Both the position numbers and the translations under genes were made by a program. Below, piece by piece: positions 43,828 to 53,240 of a stretch of 64,000 nt of DNA. The notes under the pieces are model-generated. The model did no database searches and was not told where the DNA came from. It saw only the letters and a list, made by a program, of their open reading frames with translations. Position 1 is the stretch's first letter. The number at the start of each line of letters is the position of its first letter. The stretch comes from Kosakonia sp. H02 (GTDB taxonomy: Bacteria; Pseudomonadota; Gammaproteobacteria; Enterobacterales; Enterobacteriaceae), in NCBI GenBank assembly GCA_030704225.1, contig CP131915.1:2666001-2730000 (forward strand), written 5' to 3'.

Positions 43828-44146
43828 GTGGGGATTCCTGGGGTTAATGGCGACAATACAAACTCACAACTCCAGTGACGCTATCATACGCACTAATAAG
43901 GGTCGCGCAAGACTGCGAAAATCTCTTTTTTTACGCTACAATCCTATAAATTTATCTGGTGAATGAGCCAGTTTCGGTTAATTGATTTCATTGTTACTTG
44001 ATTAATTTACAATCCATTGATTTTTATCATAAATATATTTCCGCTTTTGCGTTTTTCCTCGCTCCGGACAACGGTATTTGTTGGTAATGAGTGGGGAAAA
44101 TCTCAACAGATTGTGATGTCGGGCTAACTTTTTAGGGTTGAGCGTT
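43828..44146. other. Intergenic region between guaC and coaE
   Basis: This 319-bp divergent stretch is AT-rich (especially 43,920-44,040) and must contain promoters for guaC and the coaE-zapD-yacG operon. I see no operator that I can name and no plausible gene. AGGG at 44134-44137 is the likely ribosome site of coaE. Confidence 0.55.
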
Positions 44147-44767
44147 ATGAGGTATACGGTCGCGTTAACCGGCGGCATTGGCAGCGGAAAAAGCACCGTG
44201 GCGGATGCCTTCGCGAAACTTGGCGTTAACGTTGTCGACGCGGATATTATTGCCCGCCAGGTTGTGGAACCTGGCTCTCCTGCGTTAAGCGCCATTGCCG
44301 GGCGATTTGGCGCAGAAATGTTCCTCGCAGACGGTTCGCTCAATCGCCGTTTACTGCGCGAACGCATTTTTGCTTCTCCGGGCGATAAAAGCTGGCTCAA
44401 CGGCCTACTCCACCCGCTGATTCAGCAACAGACTCAGCGCCAGATTGCCGAGGCGACATCGCCTTATGTATTGTGGGTTGTTCCGTTGCTGGTGGAAAAC
44501 GGGCTTTATCGCAAAGCCGATCGGGTGTTGGTGATTGACGTCCCGGTTGAGACGCAAATTTTACGCACCATGCAGCGTGATGGTGTAACCCGCGAACATG
44601 CGGAAAACATTCTCGCGGCTCAGGCCACACGCGAAGCGCGACTTGCCGTCGCAGATGATGTTATTGACAATAATGGCGCACCAGATGCGATAGCATCGGA
44701 TGTTGCCCGCCTGCATGCAGACTATCTAAAGTATGCTTCGCAGGTCGTATCACAGGAAAAACCGTAA
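44147..44767 (+). CDS. coaE: Dephospho-CoA kinase
   Basis: CoaE performs the last step of coenzyme A synthesis, phosphorylating the ribose 3'-hydroxyl of dephospho-CoA. The 206-residue P-loop kinase has G-G-I-G-S-G-K-S-T at residues 9-17 and D-A-D-I-I-A-R near 32-38. Length equals E. coli CoaE. ATG 44147 gives M-R-Y-T-V-A-L-T; the upstream TTG at 44138 is rejected. The last base of its stop is the first base of zapD. Confidence 0.96.
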   Translation: MRYTVALTGGIGSGKSTVADAFAKLGVNVVDADIIARQVVEPGSPALSAIAGRFGAEMFLADGSLNRRLLRERIFASPGDKSWLNGLLHPLIQQQTQRQIAEATSPYVLWVVPLLVENGLYRKADRVLVIDVPVETQILRTMQRDGVTREHAENILAAQATREARLAVADDVIDNNGAPDAIASDVARLHADYLKYASQVVSQEKP

Positions 44768-45510
44768 TGCACACCCACATCCTTTTTGAACATCCACTTA
44801 ACGAAAAGATGCGCACCTGGCTGCGCGTTGAATTTTTACTGCAACAACTCTCCACCCATTTGCCGCTCAGCGGCCATGCCGACGCGTTGCACTTTTTCCG
44901 TAACGTGGGCGATTTGCTGGATGTGTTCGAACGCGGTGATACCCGGACTGAATTACTGAAAGAGCTGGAGCGCCAGCAACGTAAACTGCGCGCCTGGAGT
45001 GAAGTGCCGGGTGTTGATCTCAACCGCATTGAAGAGATTCGCCAGCAGTTGAAAGAGAGCGGAAGCGTGCTGATGACCGCGCCGCGCATTGGTCAGGTAT
45101 TACGTGAGGATCGCCTGATAGGCCTGGTGCGCCAGCGCTTAAGCATTCCTGGCGGCTGCTGTAGTTTCGATCTGCCGACGCTGCATATGTGGCTACACTT
45201 ATCGCAGGCGCAGCGCGACGCGCAGGTTTCATTCTGGCTGGAAAGCCTTGAGCCATTGCGTGCGACGCTGACGCTGATCCTCGATCTTATTCGCAATGCC
45301 GCGCCGTTTCGCCGCCAGACCAGCCTGAATGGCTTTTACCAGGATAATGGTGATGATGCCGATTTGCTACGTCTGCAACTGCCGCTTCAGGAGAAGCTTT
45401 ACCCGCAAATCTCCGGGCATAAGAGCCGTTTTGCCATTCGTTTTTTACCCTTCGACAGCGAAAACGGCGTCGTGCCGGAGCGGCTGGATTTTGAACTGGC
45501 CTGCTGTTAA
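44767..45510 (+). CDS. zapD: Cell division protein ZapD
   Basis: ZapD binds the FtsZ C-terminus and bundles FtsZ protofilaments in the Z-ring. The 247-residue product matches E. coli ZapD (YacF) in length and pattern: F-E-H-P-L-N-E-K-M-R-T-W-L-R at the N-terminus, L-H-F-F-R-N-V, S-I-P-G-G-C-C-S-F-D-L-P and Y-P-Q-I-S-G-H-K-S-R-F-A-I-R-F near the C-terminus. It starts on the coaE stop (TAATG). Confidence 0.96.
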   Translation: MHTHILFEHPLNEKMRTWLRVEFLLQQLSTHLPLSGHADALHFFRNVGDLLDVFERGDTRTELLKELERQQRKLRAWSEVPGVDLNRIEEIRQQLKESGSVLMTAPRIGQVLREDRLIGLVRQRLSIPGGCCSFDLPTLHMWLHLSQAQRDAQVSFWLESLEPLRATLTLILDLIRNAAPFRRQTSLNGFYQDNGDDADLLRLQLPLQEKLYPQISGHKSRFAIRFLPFDSENGVVPERLDFELACC

Positions 45511-45519
45511 GGAGCCGTA

Positions 45520-45714
45520 ATGACTGAAGAAACTATTGTTAACTGCCCGACCTGCGGGAAATCTGTGGTATGGGACGAAAAAAGCCCGTTTCGCCCCTTC
45601 TGTTCCAAACGTTGCCAGCTGATTGATTTAGGCGAATGGGCAGCGGAAGAGAAACGCATCGCCAGCTCCGGCGATCTGTCAGACAGTGATGACTGGAGTG
45701 AACAACAGCACTGA
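45520..45714 (+). CDS. yacG: DNA gyrase inhibitor YacG
   Basis: A 64-residue zinc protein that binds GyrB and inhibits gyrase in E. coli. The four zinc cysteines are Cys9, Cys12, Cys28 and Cys32 (C-P-T-C and C-S-K-R-C). The acidic, disordered tail (S-D-S-D-D-W-S-E) matches the family. It starts 9 bp after zapD behind AAGGAG and closes the coaE-zapD-yacG operon. Confidence 0.95.
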   Translation: MTEETIVNCPTCGKSVVWDEKSPFRPFCSKRCQLIDLGEWAAEEKRIASSGDLSDSDDWSEQQH

Positions 45715-45742
45715 TCCCGCGAGTTGCCTGCTGGCACGTTGC

Positions 45743-46144
45743 TTAGCAGGCCTGGCTGCCTCTTACTAACTTATTGATAATGGGTTCGTTGGCGGGTGGG
45801 AAATCTTCTGCATTAAGCGCGCTTTGCGCGATCCACTCGCCCGGCTGGCCTTCTTTACCCCACGGTTCGCCCTGCCAGTTTTCCACCAGCCAGAACCACA
45901 GCGTGATATGGCGATCGGGAAACTGATATTCCAGCTTCTCAAACAACGTTGCGCCCAGCGCGGTGATACCCACTTCTTCGTGTAGCTCGCGGATCATTGC
46001 CTGCTCAGGCGTTTCACCCGCTTCAATTTTCCCGCCCGGAAACTCAAGTTTATTAGCCATGTGTGCATCGGCAGCGCGTCGGGTGATAAAGATTTCACCC
46101 TGCGGATTACGGATAATGCCAACAGCGATGTTGAGTATTTTCAT
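45743..46144 (-). CDS. mutT: 8-oxo-dGTP diphosphatase MutT
   Basis: MutT removes 8-oxo-dGTP from the nucleotide pool and prevents A:T to C:G transversions. The 133-residue product (E. coli 129) has the Nudix box G-x5-E-x7-R-E-L-x-E-E-x-G at about residues 37-59. The extra residues are at the C-terminus (V-R-G-S-Q-A-C). ATG 46144 gives the family N-terminus; a much longer in-frame extension runs back through the secA terminator and is rejected. It follows secA on the same strand but behind a terminator. Confidence 0.96.
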   Translation of the reverse strand: MKILNIAVGIIRNPQGEIFITRRAADAHMANKLEFPGGKIEAGETPEQAMIRELHEEVGITALGATLFEKLEYQFPDRHITLWFWLVENWQGEPWGKEGQPGEWIAQSALNAEDFPPANEPIINKLVRGSQAC

Positions 46145-46158
46145 TATGCAGACTCCAT

Positions 46159-46185
46159 AAAAAAGGCGCAGATATCTGCGCCTTT
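46159..46185 (-). terminator. secA terminator
   Basis: AAAGGCGCAGAT and ATCTGCGCCTTT make a perfect 24-bp palindrome (46162-46185), with a T-run on the minus strand at 46159-46164. It lies between secA and mutT. Confidence 0.9.
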
Positions 46186-46202
46186 CCTTTTTTATCAGCG
46201 CA

Positions 46203-48908
46203 TTACGCCAGACGGCCGTGACACTGTTTGTATTTTTTACCGGAACCGCAAGGGCAAGGATCGTTACGACCGACCTTGCGTTCACCGGTTTGTGCCGCAA
46301 GCGCGGCTGCCGCTTCAGATTCGTCGTTCTGGTGGCTCAGTTGCTGCATCTGTGCCAGACGCTCAGCTTCTTCGCGACGCTGTTGCTCCATCGCTTCCAC
46401 TTCTTCCGGCATACGCACCTGCACCTTGCTCAGCGTGCTGATCACTTCATACTTCAGAGATTCCAGCATCGCAGCGAACATGGCAAAGGATTCGCGTTTG
46501 TACTCCTGCTTCGGATCTTTTTGCGCATAGCCACGCAGATGGATCCCCTGACGCAGGTAGTCCATTGCCGCCAGGTGCTCTTTCCACAGGGAATCCAGCG
46601 TTTGCAGCATGACGCCTTTTTCAAAGTGACGCATCATCTCCGCGCCAACCACCTCTTCTTTGCGCTGGTACGTTTCCACCGCGCTTTGCAGGATACGCTC
46701 ACGCAGCGTTTCTTCATGCAGGTCCGGCTCTTTATCCAGCCATTCGGCGATCGGCAGATCGAGATCGAAATCGTTTTTCAGACGTTCCTGTAAGCCTGGA
46801 ATATCCCACATCTCTTCCAGCGACTGCGGCGGAATATGTCCATCAATCGTCGCTTTGAAGACATCTTCGCGGATGCTGTTAATGGTTTCGCTTACATCGG
46901 AAACATCCAGCAGTTCGTTACGCTGAGTGTAGATTGCACGACGCTGATCGTTAGCCACATCATCATATTCCAGCAGTTGCTTACGAATATCGAAGTTACG
47001 GCTTTCCACTTTGCGCTGTGCGTTGGCGATAGCTTTGGTGACCCACGGGTGCTCGATGGCTTCGCCCGGTTTCATCCCCAGCTTACGCATCATGCCGGAA
47101 ACGCGATCGGAGGCGAAAATGCGCATCAGAGCATCTTCCATGGAGAGGTAGAAACGTGAAGAACCCGCATCGCCCTGACGACCGGAACGACCACGCAGCT
47201 GGTTATCGATACGGCGCGATTCATGGCGTTCAGTACCGATAATATGCAGACCACCCGACGCCAGCACCGCATCATGGCGCTTCTGCCACTCCGCTTTCAC
47301 CTGCGCGATTTGCTCGGGCGTTGGATCGTCGATCTCCGCCAGTTCAGCCTGCCAGCTACCGCCCAGCACGATATCCGTACCGCGACCAGCCATGTTGGTC
47401 GCGATGGTTACCGCGCCCGGATAACCCGCCTGCGCCACAATATCGGCTTCTTTGGCGTGGAATTTGGCGTTCAGGACGTTGTGCTTAATGCCCGCTTTAG
47501 TCAGCTCATTCGAGACAACTTCTGATTTTTCGATAGAGATCGTACCTACCAGCACCGGCTGGCCATTGGCGGTACGCTCTTTGATATCTTCAATAATCGC
47601 CTGAATTTTTTCCGCTTCGGTCATATACACCAGATCCGCCATATCTTTACGGATCATTGGGCGGTTTGTCGGCACAACCACAGTATCAAGCTTGTAGATC
47701 GAGCTAAATTCGAAGGCTTCGGTATCCGCTGTACCGGTCATACCGGCCAGCTTTTCATACAGACGGAAGTAGTTCTGGAAGGTGATGGAGGCGAGCGTCT
47801 GGTTTTCGTTCTGGATTTCTACGCCTTCTTTCGCTTCAACGGCCTGGTGCAAACCATCGGACCAGCGACGACCTTGCATGGTACGACCGGTGTGTTCATC
47901 GACGATAATCACTTCGCCATCTTTCACGATGTAATCGACATCGCGGGTGAACAGCGCATGCGCGCGAAGTGCAGCGGTGACGTGGTGCATCAGCATGATG
48001 TTAGCCGGAGAGTACAAAGACTCGCCCTCTTCCATGATGCCTTCTTTCACCAGCAGTTCTTCAATTAACACCAGACCGCGTTCGGTCAGGGTCACCTGAC
48101 GCGCTTTTTCATCCACTGAGAAGTGGCCTTCACCCTGGAAGGTGTCGGAATCTTCCTTCTCCTGGCGAACCAGATACGGAATGATTTTGTTCACTTTCTT
48201 GTAGAGATCGGAGCTGTCTTCCGCCGGACCGGAAATGATCAGCGGAGTACGCGCTTCATCGATCAGGATGGAATCCACCTCATCCACCAGCGCATAGTGC
48301 AATTTACGTTGCACACGCTCTTCAGGGCTGAATGCCATGTTATCGCGCAGGTAGTCGAAGCCATATTCATTGTTGGTACCGTAGGTAATATCGGCAGCGT
48401 AGGCTTCGCGTTTAGCAACGGAAGGCATGCCCGGAAGGTTGATGCCGACGCTCATGCCGAGGAATTCAAACAGCGGACGGTTGTTTTCGGCGTCACGTTG
48501 CGCCAGGTAGTCGTTGACGGTAACAACGTGCACGCCTTTACCGCTTAGCGCATTCAGATAAGCCGGTAGCGTTGCGGTCAGGGTTTTACCTTCACCGGTA
48601 CGCATTTCGGCGATGCAGCGATCGTTCAGCACCATCCCGCCCAGCAACTGCACATCAAAGTGGCGCATACCGAACACGCGCTTACTTGCTTCACGCACAA
48701 CGGCGAATGCTTCTGGCAGCAGGTCTTCAACGCTTTCGCCTTTTTCCAGACGCGCGCGAAACTCAGCGGTTTTGCCTTTCAGCTCTTCATCGCTGAGTTG
48801 CTCCATGGCAGGTTCCATGGCATTGATCTGGGTAACAGTTTTACGCATGCGACGCAGCGTACGATCGTTACGGCTACCGAATACTTTAGTTAACAAATTG
48901 ATTAGCAT
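46203..48908 (-). CDS. secA: Preprotein translocase ATPase SecA
   Basis: SecA drives secretory proteins through SecYEG. The 901-residue product equals E. coli SecA. Walker A M-R-T-G-E-G-K-T is near residues 102-109, the D-E-V-D Walker B near 209-212, G-R-G-T-D-I-V-L and Q-L-R-G-R-S-G-R-Q-G-D in motor domain 2, and the C-terminal zinc motif C-P-C-G-S-G-K-K-Y-K-Q-C-H that binds SecB. It lies 61 bp after secM and is controlled by SecM translation arrest. Confidence 0.98.
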   Translation of the reverse strand: MLINLLTKVFGSRNDRTLRRMRKTVTQINAMEPAMEQLSDEELKGKTAEFRARLEKGESVEDLLPEAFAVVREASKRVFGMRHFDVQLLGGMVLNDRCIAEMRTGEGKTLTATLPAYLNALSGKGVHVVTVNDYLAQRDAENNRPLFEFLGMSVGINLPGMPSVAKREAYAADITYGTNNEYGFDYLRDNMAFSPEERVQRKLHYALVDEVDSILIDEARTPLIISGPAEDSSDLYKKVNKIIPYLVRQEKEDSDTFQGEGHFSVDEKARQVTLTERGLVLIEELLVKEGIMEEGESLYSPANIMLMHHVTAALRAHALFTRDVDYIVKDGEVIIVDEHTGRTMQGRRWSDGLHQAVEAKEGVEIQNENQTLASITFQNYFRLYEKLAGMTGTADTEAFEFSSIYKLDTVVVPTNRPMIRKDMADLVYMTEAEKIQAIIEDIKERTANGQPVLVGTISIEKSEVVSNELTKAGIKHNVLNAKFHAKEADIVAQAGYPGAVTIATNMAGRGTDIVLGGSWQAELAEIDDPTPEQIAQVKAEWQKRHDAVLASGGLHIIGTERHESRRIDNQLRGRSGRQGDAGSSRFYLSMEDALMRIFASDRVSGMMRKLGMKPGEAIEHPWVTKAIANAQRKVESRNFDIRKQLLEYDDVANDQRRAIYTQRNELLDVSDVSETINSIREDVFKATIDGHIPPQSLEEMWDIPGLQERLKNDFDLDLPIAEWLDKEPDLHEETLRERILQSAVETYQRKEEVVGAEMMRHFEKGVMLQTLDSLWKEHLAAMDYLRQGIHLRGYAQKDPKQEYKRESFAMFAAMLESLKYEVISTLSKVQVRMPEEVEAMEQQRREEAERLAQMQQLSHQNDESEAAAALAAQTGERKVGRNDPCPCGSGKKYKQCHGRLA

Positions 48909-48969
48909 AATAAAAATCTCAAATGCTCCGCTCGGCGAAGCTAAAAAAATGGATGAATCACTCTATTTT

Positions 48970-49476
48970 TTAGCTGAGAAATCGTGGGCCGGCGCGTATG
49001 CCCTGCACCTGGCTTATCCAGGCAGAGACACTAAATGAAGCATGCGGAGTAAATGAGGTTTGCGCCACCAGACGCACGATGGCTGGCGGCTTGCTTTCCA
49101 GCGTCAGCAATGCGCTGAGCGTATCCAGCAAAACAAGATGATGCGCCTGAATGGGCAAAGGTTCTTCCGTTGCAACCGGCAGTGCCTGCGGTGCCATGGC
49201 GAACGAAAGATGACGAATAACGGTGCGGATGGCATGCTGATGCCAGTAATCGACGGTGAAGTTCGGGCGGCGTTTCGCTTCCAGCAAGGCGAGACTGGTG
49301 AAATTAACCGTACTGGCGCTGTCGTGATTGCGGGTGGTTTCGCGCGCGGGATGAGCAGTTTCGGTATTACTGGCGAGTGCAGGCAAGCCAAAACTCGCCG
49401 CGACCATCCCTAATAAGAGATGCGGCCAGAAATAGCGTCTACCAAATTGTCGCCAACGCGTAAGAATTCCGCTCAC
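48970..49476 (-). CDS. secM: SecM, secretion monitor with ribosome-arrest peptide
   Basis: SecM stalls its own ribosome when secretion is slow, which exposes the secA start on the shared mRNA. The 168-residue product has an unusually long signal peptide (about residues 1-37, basic start then F-W-P-H-L-L-L-G-M-V-A-A-S-F-G). The arrest segment is FSVSAWISQVQGIRAGP at about residues 148-164. The residues essential in E. coli (Phe, Trp, Ile, Gly-Ile-Arg-Ala-Gly-Pro) are all kept; E. coli has T-P-V before Trp and A in place of the second V. The start is GTG at 49476, with GGTGGAG upstream, giving M-S-G-I-L-T-R-W. Confidence 0.95.
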   Translation of the reverse strand: MSGILTRWRQFGRRYFWPHLLLGMVAASFGLPALASNTETAHPARETTRNHDSASTVNFTSLALLEAKRRPNFTVDYWHQHAIRTVIRHLSFAMAPQALPVATEEPLPIQAHHLVLLDTLSALLTLESKPPAIVRLVAQTSFTPHASFSVSAWISQVQGIRAGPRFLS

Positions 49477-49691
49477 TTGCTCCACCAAAAAAGACGCTTC
49501 CCTGAAGCTGCGTCTGTGTATGTCGTTTGCGCCCAAATCTTACCACTAAAGCCGCCTGCACACAGCAGTATTCAGGACTTATGCGGGATAAAACTGACCA
49601 GGAAAGCAGCAATCAAACGCGCAAAAGGGTCGGAGGCGTGATTATGAAAAGAACAGGGGTAAATTGAGATAGCCAACTAACGGGCAAAGAA

Positions 49692-49738
49692 AAACGACTG
49701 GTTTCCCTGACCGGAGAGAGTGCCAGGTTAACCAGTCG
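49692..49738 (-). terminator. Probable lpxC terminator
   Basis: CGACTGGTT (49695-49703) and AACCAGTCG (49730-49738) are exact inverted copies with a 26-base loop, and the minus strand ends in TTTTT. It lies 18 bp after the lpxC stop, before secM. Confidence 0.65.
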
Positions 49739-49755
49739 ATTTTTAGGTTATGGCG

Positions 49756-50673
49756 TTATGCCAGAACCATAGTAGGTGCTTTGAATGCCAGCGGCAGTTC
49801 AGCTTCGTCTTCGAAAGTCACATATTCCCAGGCTTCCTGTTTTGCCAGAACAGCCTGCAACAATTTGTTGTTCAAAGCATGACCGGATTTGTACGCGGTA
49901 AATGCGCCGATGATGTTGTGACCGCACATGAACAGATCGCCGATTGCATCCAGCATTTTGTGACGAACAAATTCATCTTCGAAACGCAGGCCGTCTTCGT
50001 TCAGTACGCGATAATCGTCAACTACGATGGCACAATCGAAGCTACCGCCCAGGCACAATCCGCGCGACTGGAGGTATTCGATATCACGCATGAAACCGAA
50101 GGTGCGCGCGCGACTAATCTGGCGCATAAATGCATCGGCAGAGAAGTTCATCGCGTAGCGTTGCGTGCTGGCATCAATCGCCGGGTGGTTGAAGTCGATA
50201 GTGAAATCGAGCGTAAAACCGTTATGCGGTTTGAACTCTGCCCACTTATCGCCATCTTCAACACGCACCGTTTCTTTGATGCGAACGAATTTCTTGGCGC
50301 TGTTCAGCTCTTCGATCCCTGCATCCAGCAACAGGTAAACGAACGGTGCTGCACTGCCATCCATAATAGGAATTTCCGGTGCATCGACTTCGACAATGAT
50401 GTTGTCGATACCCAGCCCCGCCAGAGCCGCATTTAAGTGCTCGACGGTTGAAATCCGCACGTCATGCTCGTTGACCAGACAAGTACAGAGCATAGTATCA
50501 CGCACAGATTTAGCATCAGCCGGAAAGTCTACCGGTGGATTTAAGTCAGTGCGACGATAGATGACCCCGGTATTTGCCGGCGCAGGGCGCAACGTCAGTG
50601 TGACTTTTTTGCCGGTATGTAAACCGACACCAGTCGCCTGAACGATACGTTTAAGTGTCCTTTGTTTGATCAT
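49756..50673 (-). CDS. lpxC: UDP-3-O-acyl-N-acetylglucosamine deacetylase LpxC
   Basis: LpxC performs the committed step of lipid A synthesis. The 305-residue product matches E. coli LpxC. Zinc ligands are His79 (S-T-V-E-H-L) and the His/Asp pair in R-H-K-M-L-D-A-I-G-D-L (about 238 and 242). The C-terminus (A-P-T-M-V-L-A) has the hydrophobic tail that FtsH recognises in E. coli for degradation. ATG 50673 gives M-I-K-Q-R-T-L-K; a longer in-frame start is rejected. It follows ftsZ by 100 bp. Confidence 0.97.
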   Translation of the reverse strand: MIKQRTLKRIVQATGVGLHTGKKVTLTLRPAPANTGVIYRRTDLNPPVDFPADAKSVRDTMLCTCLVNEHDVRISTVEHLNAALAGLGIDNIIVEVDAPEIPIMDGSAAPFVYLLLDAGIEELNSAKKFVRIKETVRVEDGDKWAEFKPHNGFTLDFTIDFNHPAIDASTQRYAMNFSADAFMRQISRARTFGFMRDIEYLQSRGLCLGGSFDCAIVVDDYRVLNEDGLRFEDEFVRHKMLDAIGDLFMCGHNIIGAFTAYKSGHALNNKLLQAVLAKQEAWEYVTFEDEAELPLAFKAPTMVLA

Positions 50674-50773
50674 CGTATAATCTCGCCTAATTACCAATCC
50701 AACCAAATTGTATAACACAATGGGTGGGCCAGTTTAGCACAAAGAGCGAAGAAGCCCAACTTCCAGTCAATTC

Positions 50774-51922
50774 TTAATCCGCTTGTTTACGCAGGAACGC
50801 CGGAATATCCAGGTAATCGGGCTCTTTTGTGGTCTGCGGCGTATTGTCGTTGACCACTTTCGCCGGTTTCTGCTCCTGCTGCATCGGCTGCATGCCGTGC
50901 TGCTGGTAGCGATCCATCACTGGCTGCTGCGCCTGTTTGTTGGTTACCAGCGTAATCTCAGGACGCTTGTCCATGCCGATACCGGTAGCAACAACTGTTA
51001 CGCGCAGTTCGTCATTCATATCCGGATCGAGCGACGTACCGATAACCACAGTCGCGTTATCTGACGCGAACGCACGAATGGTGTTACCGACAGTTTCAAA
51101 CTCGTCCAGGCGCAGGTCAAAGCCCGCCGTGATGTTAACCAGCACACCACGCGCGCCGGACAGGTCGATATCTTCCAGCAGCGGGCTGGAAATCGCCATT
51201 TCGGCCGCTTCTTCTGCACGATCCTCACCGCTTGCCACGCCGGAGCCCATCATCGCGTAGCCCATTTCGGACATCACGGTGCGCACGTCAGCGAAGTCGA
51301 CGTTCATCAGGCCAGGACGGGTGATCAATTCCGCGATACCCTGCACTGCACCTTTCAGCACGTCGTTTGCTGCGCCAAAAGCATCCAGCAGAGAGATGCC
51401 GCGACCCAGCACTTTCAGCAGCTTGTCGTTCGGAATGGTAATCAGCGAGTCCACATGCTTGGACAGTTCGGTGATCCCCTGCTCCGCAAATGCCATGCGC
51501 TTCTTGCCTTCAAAATTGAATGGCTTCGTCACAACAGCAACGGTCAGGATACCCAGATCTTTTGCTACTTCAGCCACGACAGGCGCAGCACCAGTACCGG
51601 TACCGCCGCCCATACCCGCTGCGATAAAGACCATGTCAGCGCCTTCCAGCGCAGCGCGCAGCGCTTCACGATCTTCTTCTGCCGCGTTACGGCCGACTTC
51701 AGGGTTAGCCCCTGCGCCCAGACCTTTGGTGATACCACCGCCGATCTGAATGGTTTGACCCACCGCCGTTTTACGTAACGCCTGCGCGTCGGTATTCACG
51801 GCGAAGAATTCAACCCCCTCGATGCGCTCGCGCACCATATGCTCTACGGCATTACCGCCGCCGCCACCGACGCCGATGACTTTAATCACCGCGTCGTTGG
51901 TTAATTCCATCGGTTCAAACAT
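50774..51922 (-). CDS. ftsZ: Cell division GTPase FtsZ
   Basis: FtsZ, the tubulin homologue, forms the Z-ring. The 382-residue product (E. coli 383) has the tubulin signature G-G-G-T-G-T-G near residues 106-112, the T7 loop N-V-D-F-A-D near 207-212, a variable linker, and the conserved C-terminal tail D-Y-L-D-I-P-A-F-L-R-K-Q that binds FtsA, ZipA, ZapD and MinC. It lies 61 bp after ftsA. Confidence 0.98.
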   Translation of the reverse strand: MFEPMELTNDAVIKVIGVGGGGGNAVEHMVRERIEGVEFFAVNTDAQALRKTAVGQTIQIGGGITKGLGAGANPEVGRNAAEEDREALRAALEGADMVFIAAGMGGGTGTGAAPVVAEVAKDLGILTVAVVTKPFNFEGKKRMAFAEQGITELSKHVDSLITIPNDKLLKVLGRGISLLDAFGAANDVLKGAVQGIAELITRPGLMNVDFADVRTVMSEMGYAMMGSGVASGEDRAEEAAEMAISSPLLEDIDLSGARGVLVNITAGFDLRLDEFETVGNTIRAFASDNATVVIGTSLDPDMNDELRVTVVATGIGMDKRPEITLVTNKQAQQPVMDRYQQHGMQPMQQEQKPAKVVNDNTPQTTKEPDYLDIPAFLRKQAD

Positions 51923-51983
51923 AATCTCTCTCCGTTGTGCCTGTCGCCTGAGACCGCTAATTCTCTACGGTCTCTGAAAAAAA

Positions 51984-53240
51984 TTAAAACTCTTTTCGCA
52001 GCCAGCTGTTGATTCGTTTGAACCACGAGCCGACTGACGTACGCTTTTCTACTTCCGCTTCACCACTTAAATGGGTCTCTTTCCCGTAGTGCAGCAGCCC
52101 CACCGCCGTAGAATAATACGGCTCCTGGGCGTAATCAGTTAAGCCAGTAATATTAAGAGGCGCACCAATACGCACCTGCGTATGGAATACACGCTGTGCG
52201 CAGGCCGCCAGGCCTTCCATTTGCGCCGCGCCTCCTGTCAACACAATCCCCGCCGCGAGGTGATGTTTCACGCCCTGCTGGCGAAGCTGCTCCTGCAACT
52301 GCAAAATCTCGTCATTCACCAGATTGAGTAACTCCGCGTAGCGCGGCTCAATCACATCTGCAAGCGTCTGGCGTTGCAGACTACGCGGCGGACGGCCGCC
52401 CACGCTCGGTACTTCGACGCTTTCGTCTTTGCCGACCAGGGAACCCAGCGCGCAACCGTGGCGAACTTTAATCGCCTCTGCATCGCTCGGCGGCGTCCCG
52501 AAAGCGTAAGCGATATCGCTGGTCACCACATTCCCCGCATACGGGATAACTTTGGTGTGACGCAGCGCGCCGCCGGTGTAAACCGCCATGTCCATTGTAC
52601 CACCGCCGATATCGACGACGCAGACACCCAATTCGCGCTCATCTTCCGTCAATACGGAGTAGCTGGACGCCAGTCCGGCGAAAATAAGTTGGTCAACTTT
52701 CAAACCACATCGTTCAACGGCTTTAACGATGTTTTTCGCCATATCGTTATGGCAGGTAATCAGGTGAACCTTCGCCTGCATACGTACGCCGGACAGACCT
52801 ACCGGGTTTTTAATCCCCTCCTGGTAGTCAATGGCGTACTCCTGCGGAATAACATGCAAAACGCGGTGTTCATCACGTACACGCACCGATTTGGCGGTAT
52901 GCACTACGTTCTCCACATCTTCCTGCGTCACTTCTTCTTCTGAAATCGGCACCATACCAATTTCGTTTTGGCAACTAATATGTTTCCCCGAGAGCGCAAG
53001 GTAGACCGAGGAGATCTGGCAATCGGCCATCAGTTCGGCCTGATCGATGGCGCGCTGTACGCATTTCACCACCGACTCCAGATCGTTCACTCCGCCTTTG
53101 TCCATCCCGCGGGATGGGCAACTGCCTACGCCAATGATATTCACAATACCGTCGGGCAGAACTTCCCCTACTAAAGCGGCGACCTTCGCGGTGCCAATCT
53201 CCAGCCCTACTACCAGTTTTCTGTCCGTCGCCTTGATCAT
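51984..53240 (-). CDS. ftsA: Cell division protein FtsA
   Basis: FtsA is the actin-like membrane tether of FtsZ. The 418-residue product (E. coli 420) has the ATPase motifs L-E-I-G-T-A-K-V near residue 14, D-I-G-G-G-T-M-D near 210 and T-G-G-A-A-Q near 335, and ends in the amphipathic membrane-targeting helix W-F-K-R-I-N-S-W-L-R-K-E-F. It overlaps ftsQ by 4 bp. Confidence 0.97.
   Translation of the reverse strand: MIKATDRKLVVGLEIGTAKVAALVGEVLPDGIVNIIGVGSCPSRGMDKGGVNDLESVVKCVQRAIDQAELMADCQISSVYLALSGKHISCQNEIGMVPISEEEVTQEDVENVVHTAKSVRVRDEHRVLHVIPQEYAIDYQEGIKNPVGLSGVRMQAKVHLITCHNDMAKNIVKAVERCGLKVDQLIFAGLASSYSVLTEDERELGVCVVDIGGGTMDMAVYTGGALRHTKVIPYAGNVVTSDIAYAFGTPPSDAEAIKVRHGCALGSLVGKDESVEVPSVGGRPPRSLQRQTLADVIEPRYAELLNLVNDEILQLQEQLRQQGVKHHLAAGIVLTGGAAQMEGLAACAQRVFHTQVRIGAPLNITGLTDYAQEPYYSTAVGLLHYGKETHLSGEAEVEKRTSVGSWFKRINSWLRKEF

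Noticed and set aside
46145..46300. A 52-residue N-terminal extension of mutT
   Set aside because: It passes through the secA terminator palindrome and the 3' end of secA, and would precede the normal MutT N-terminus.
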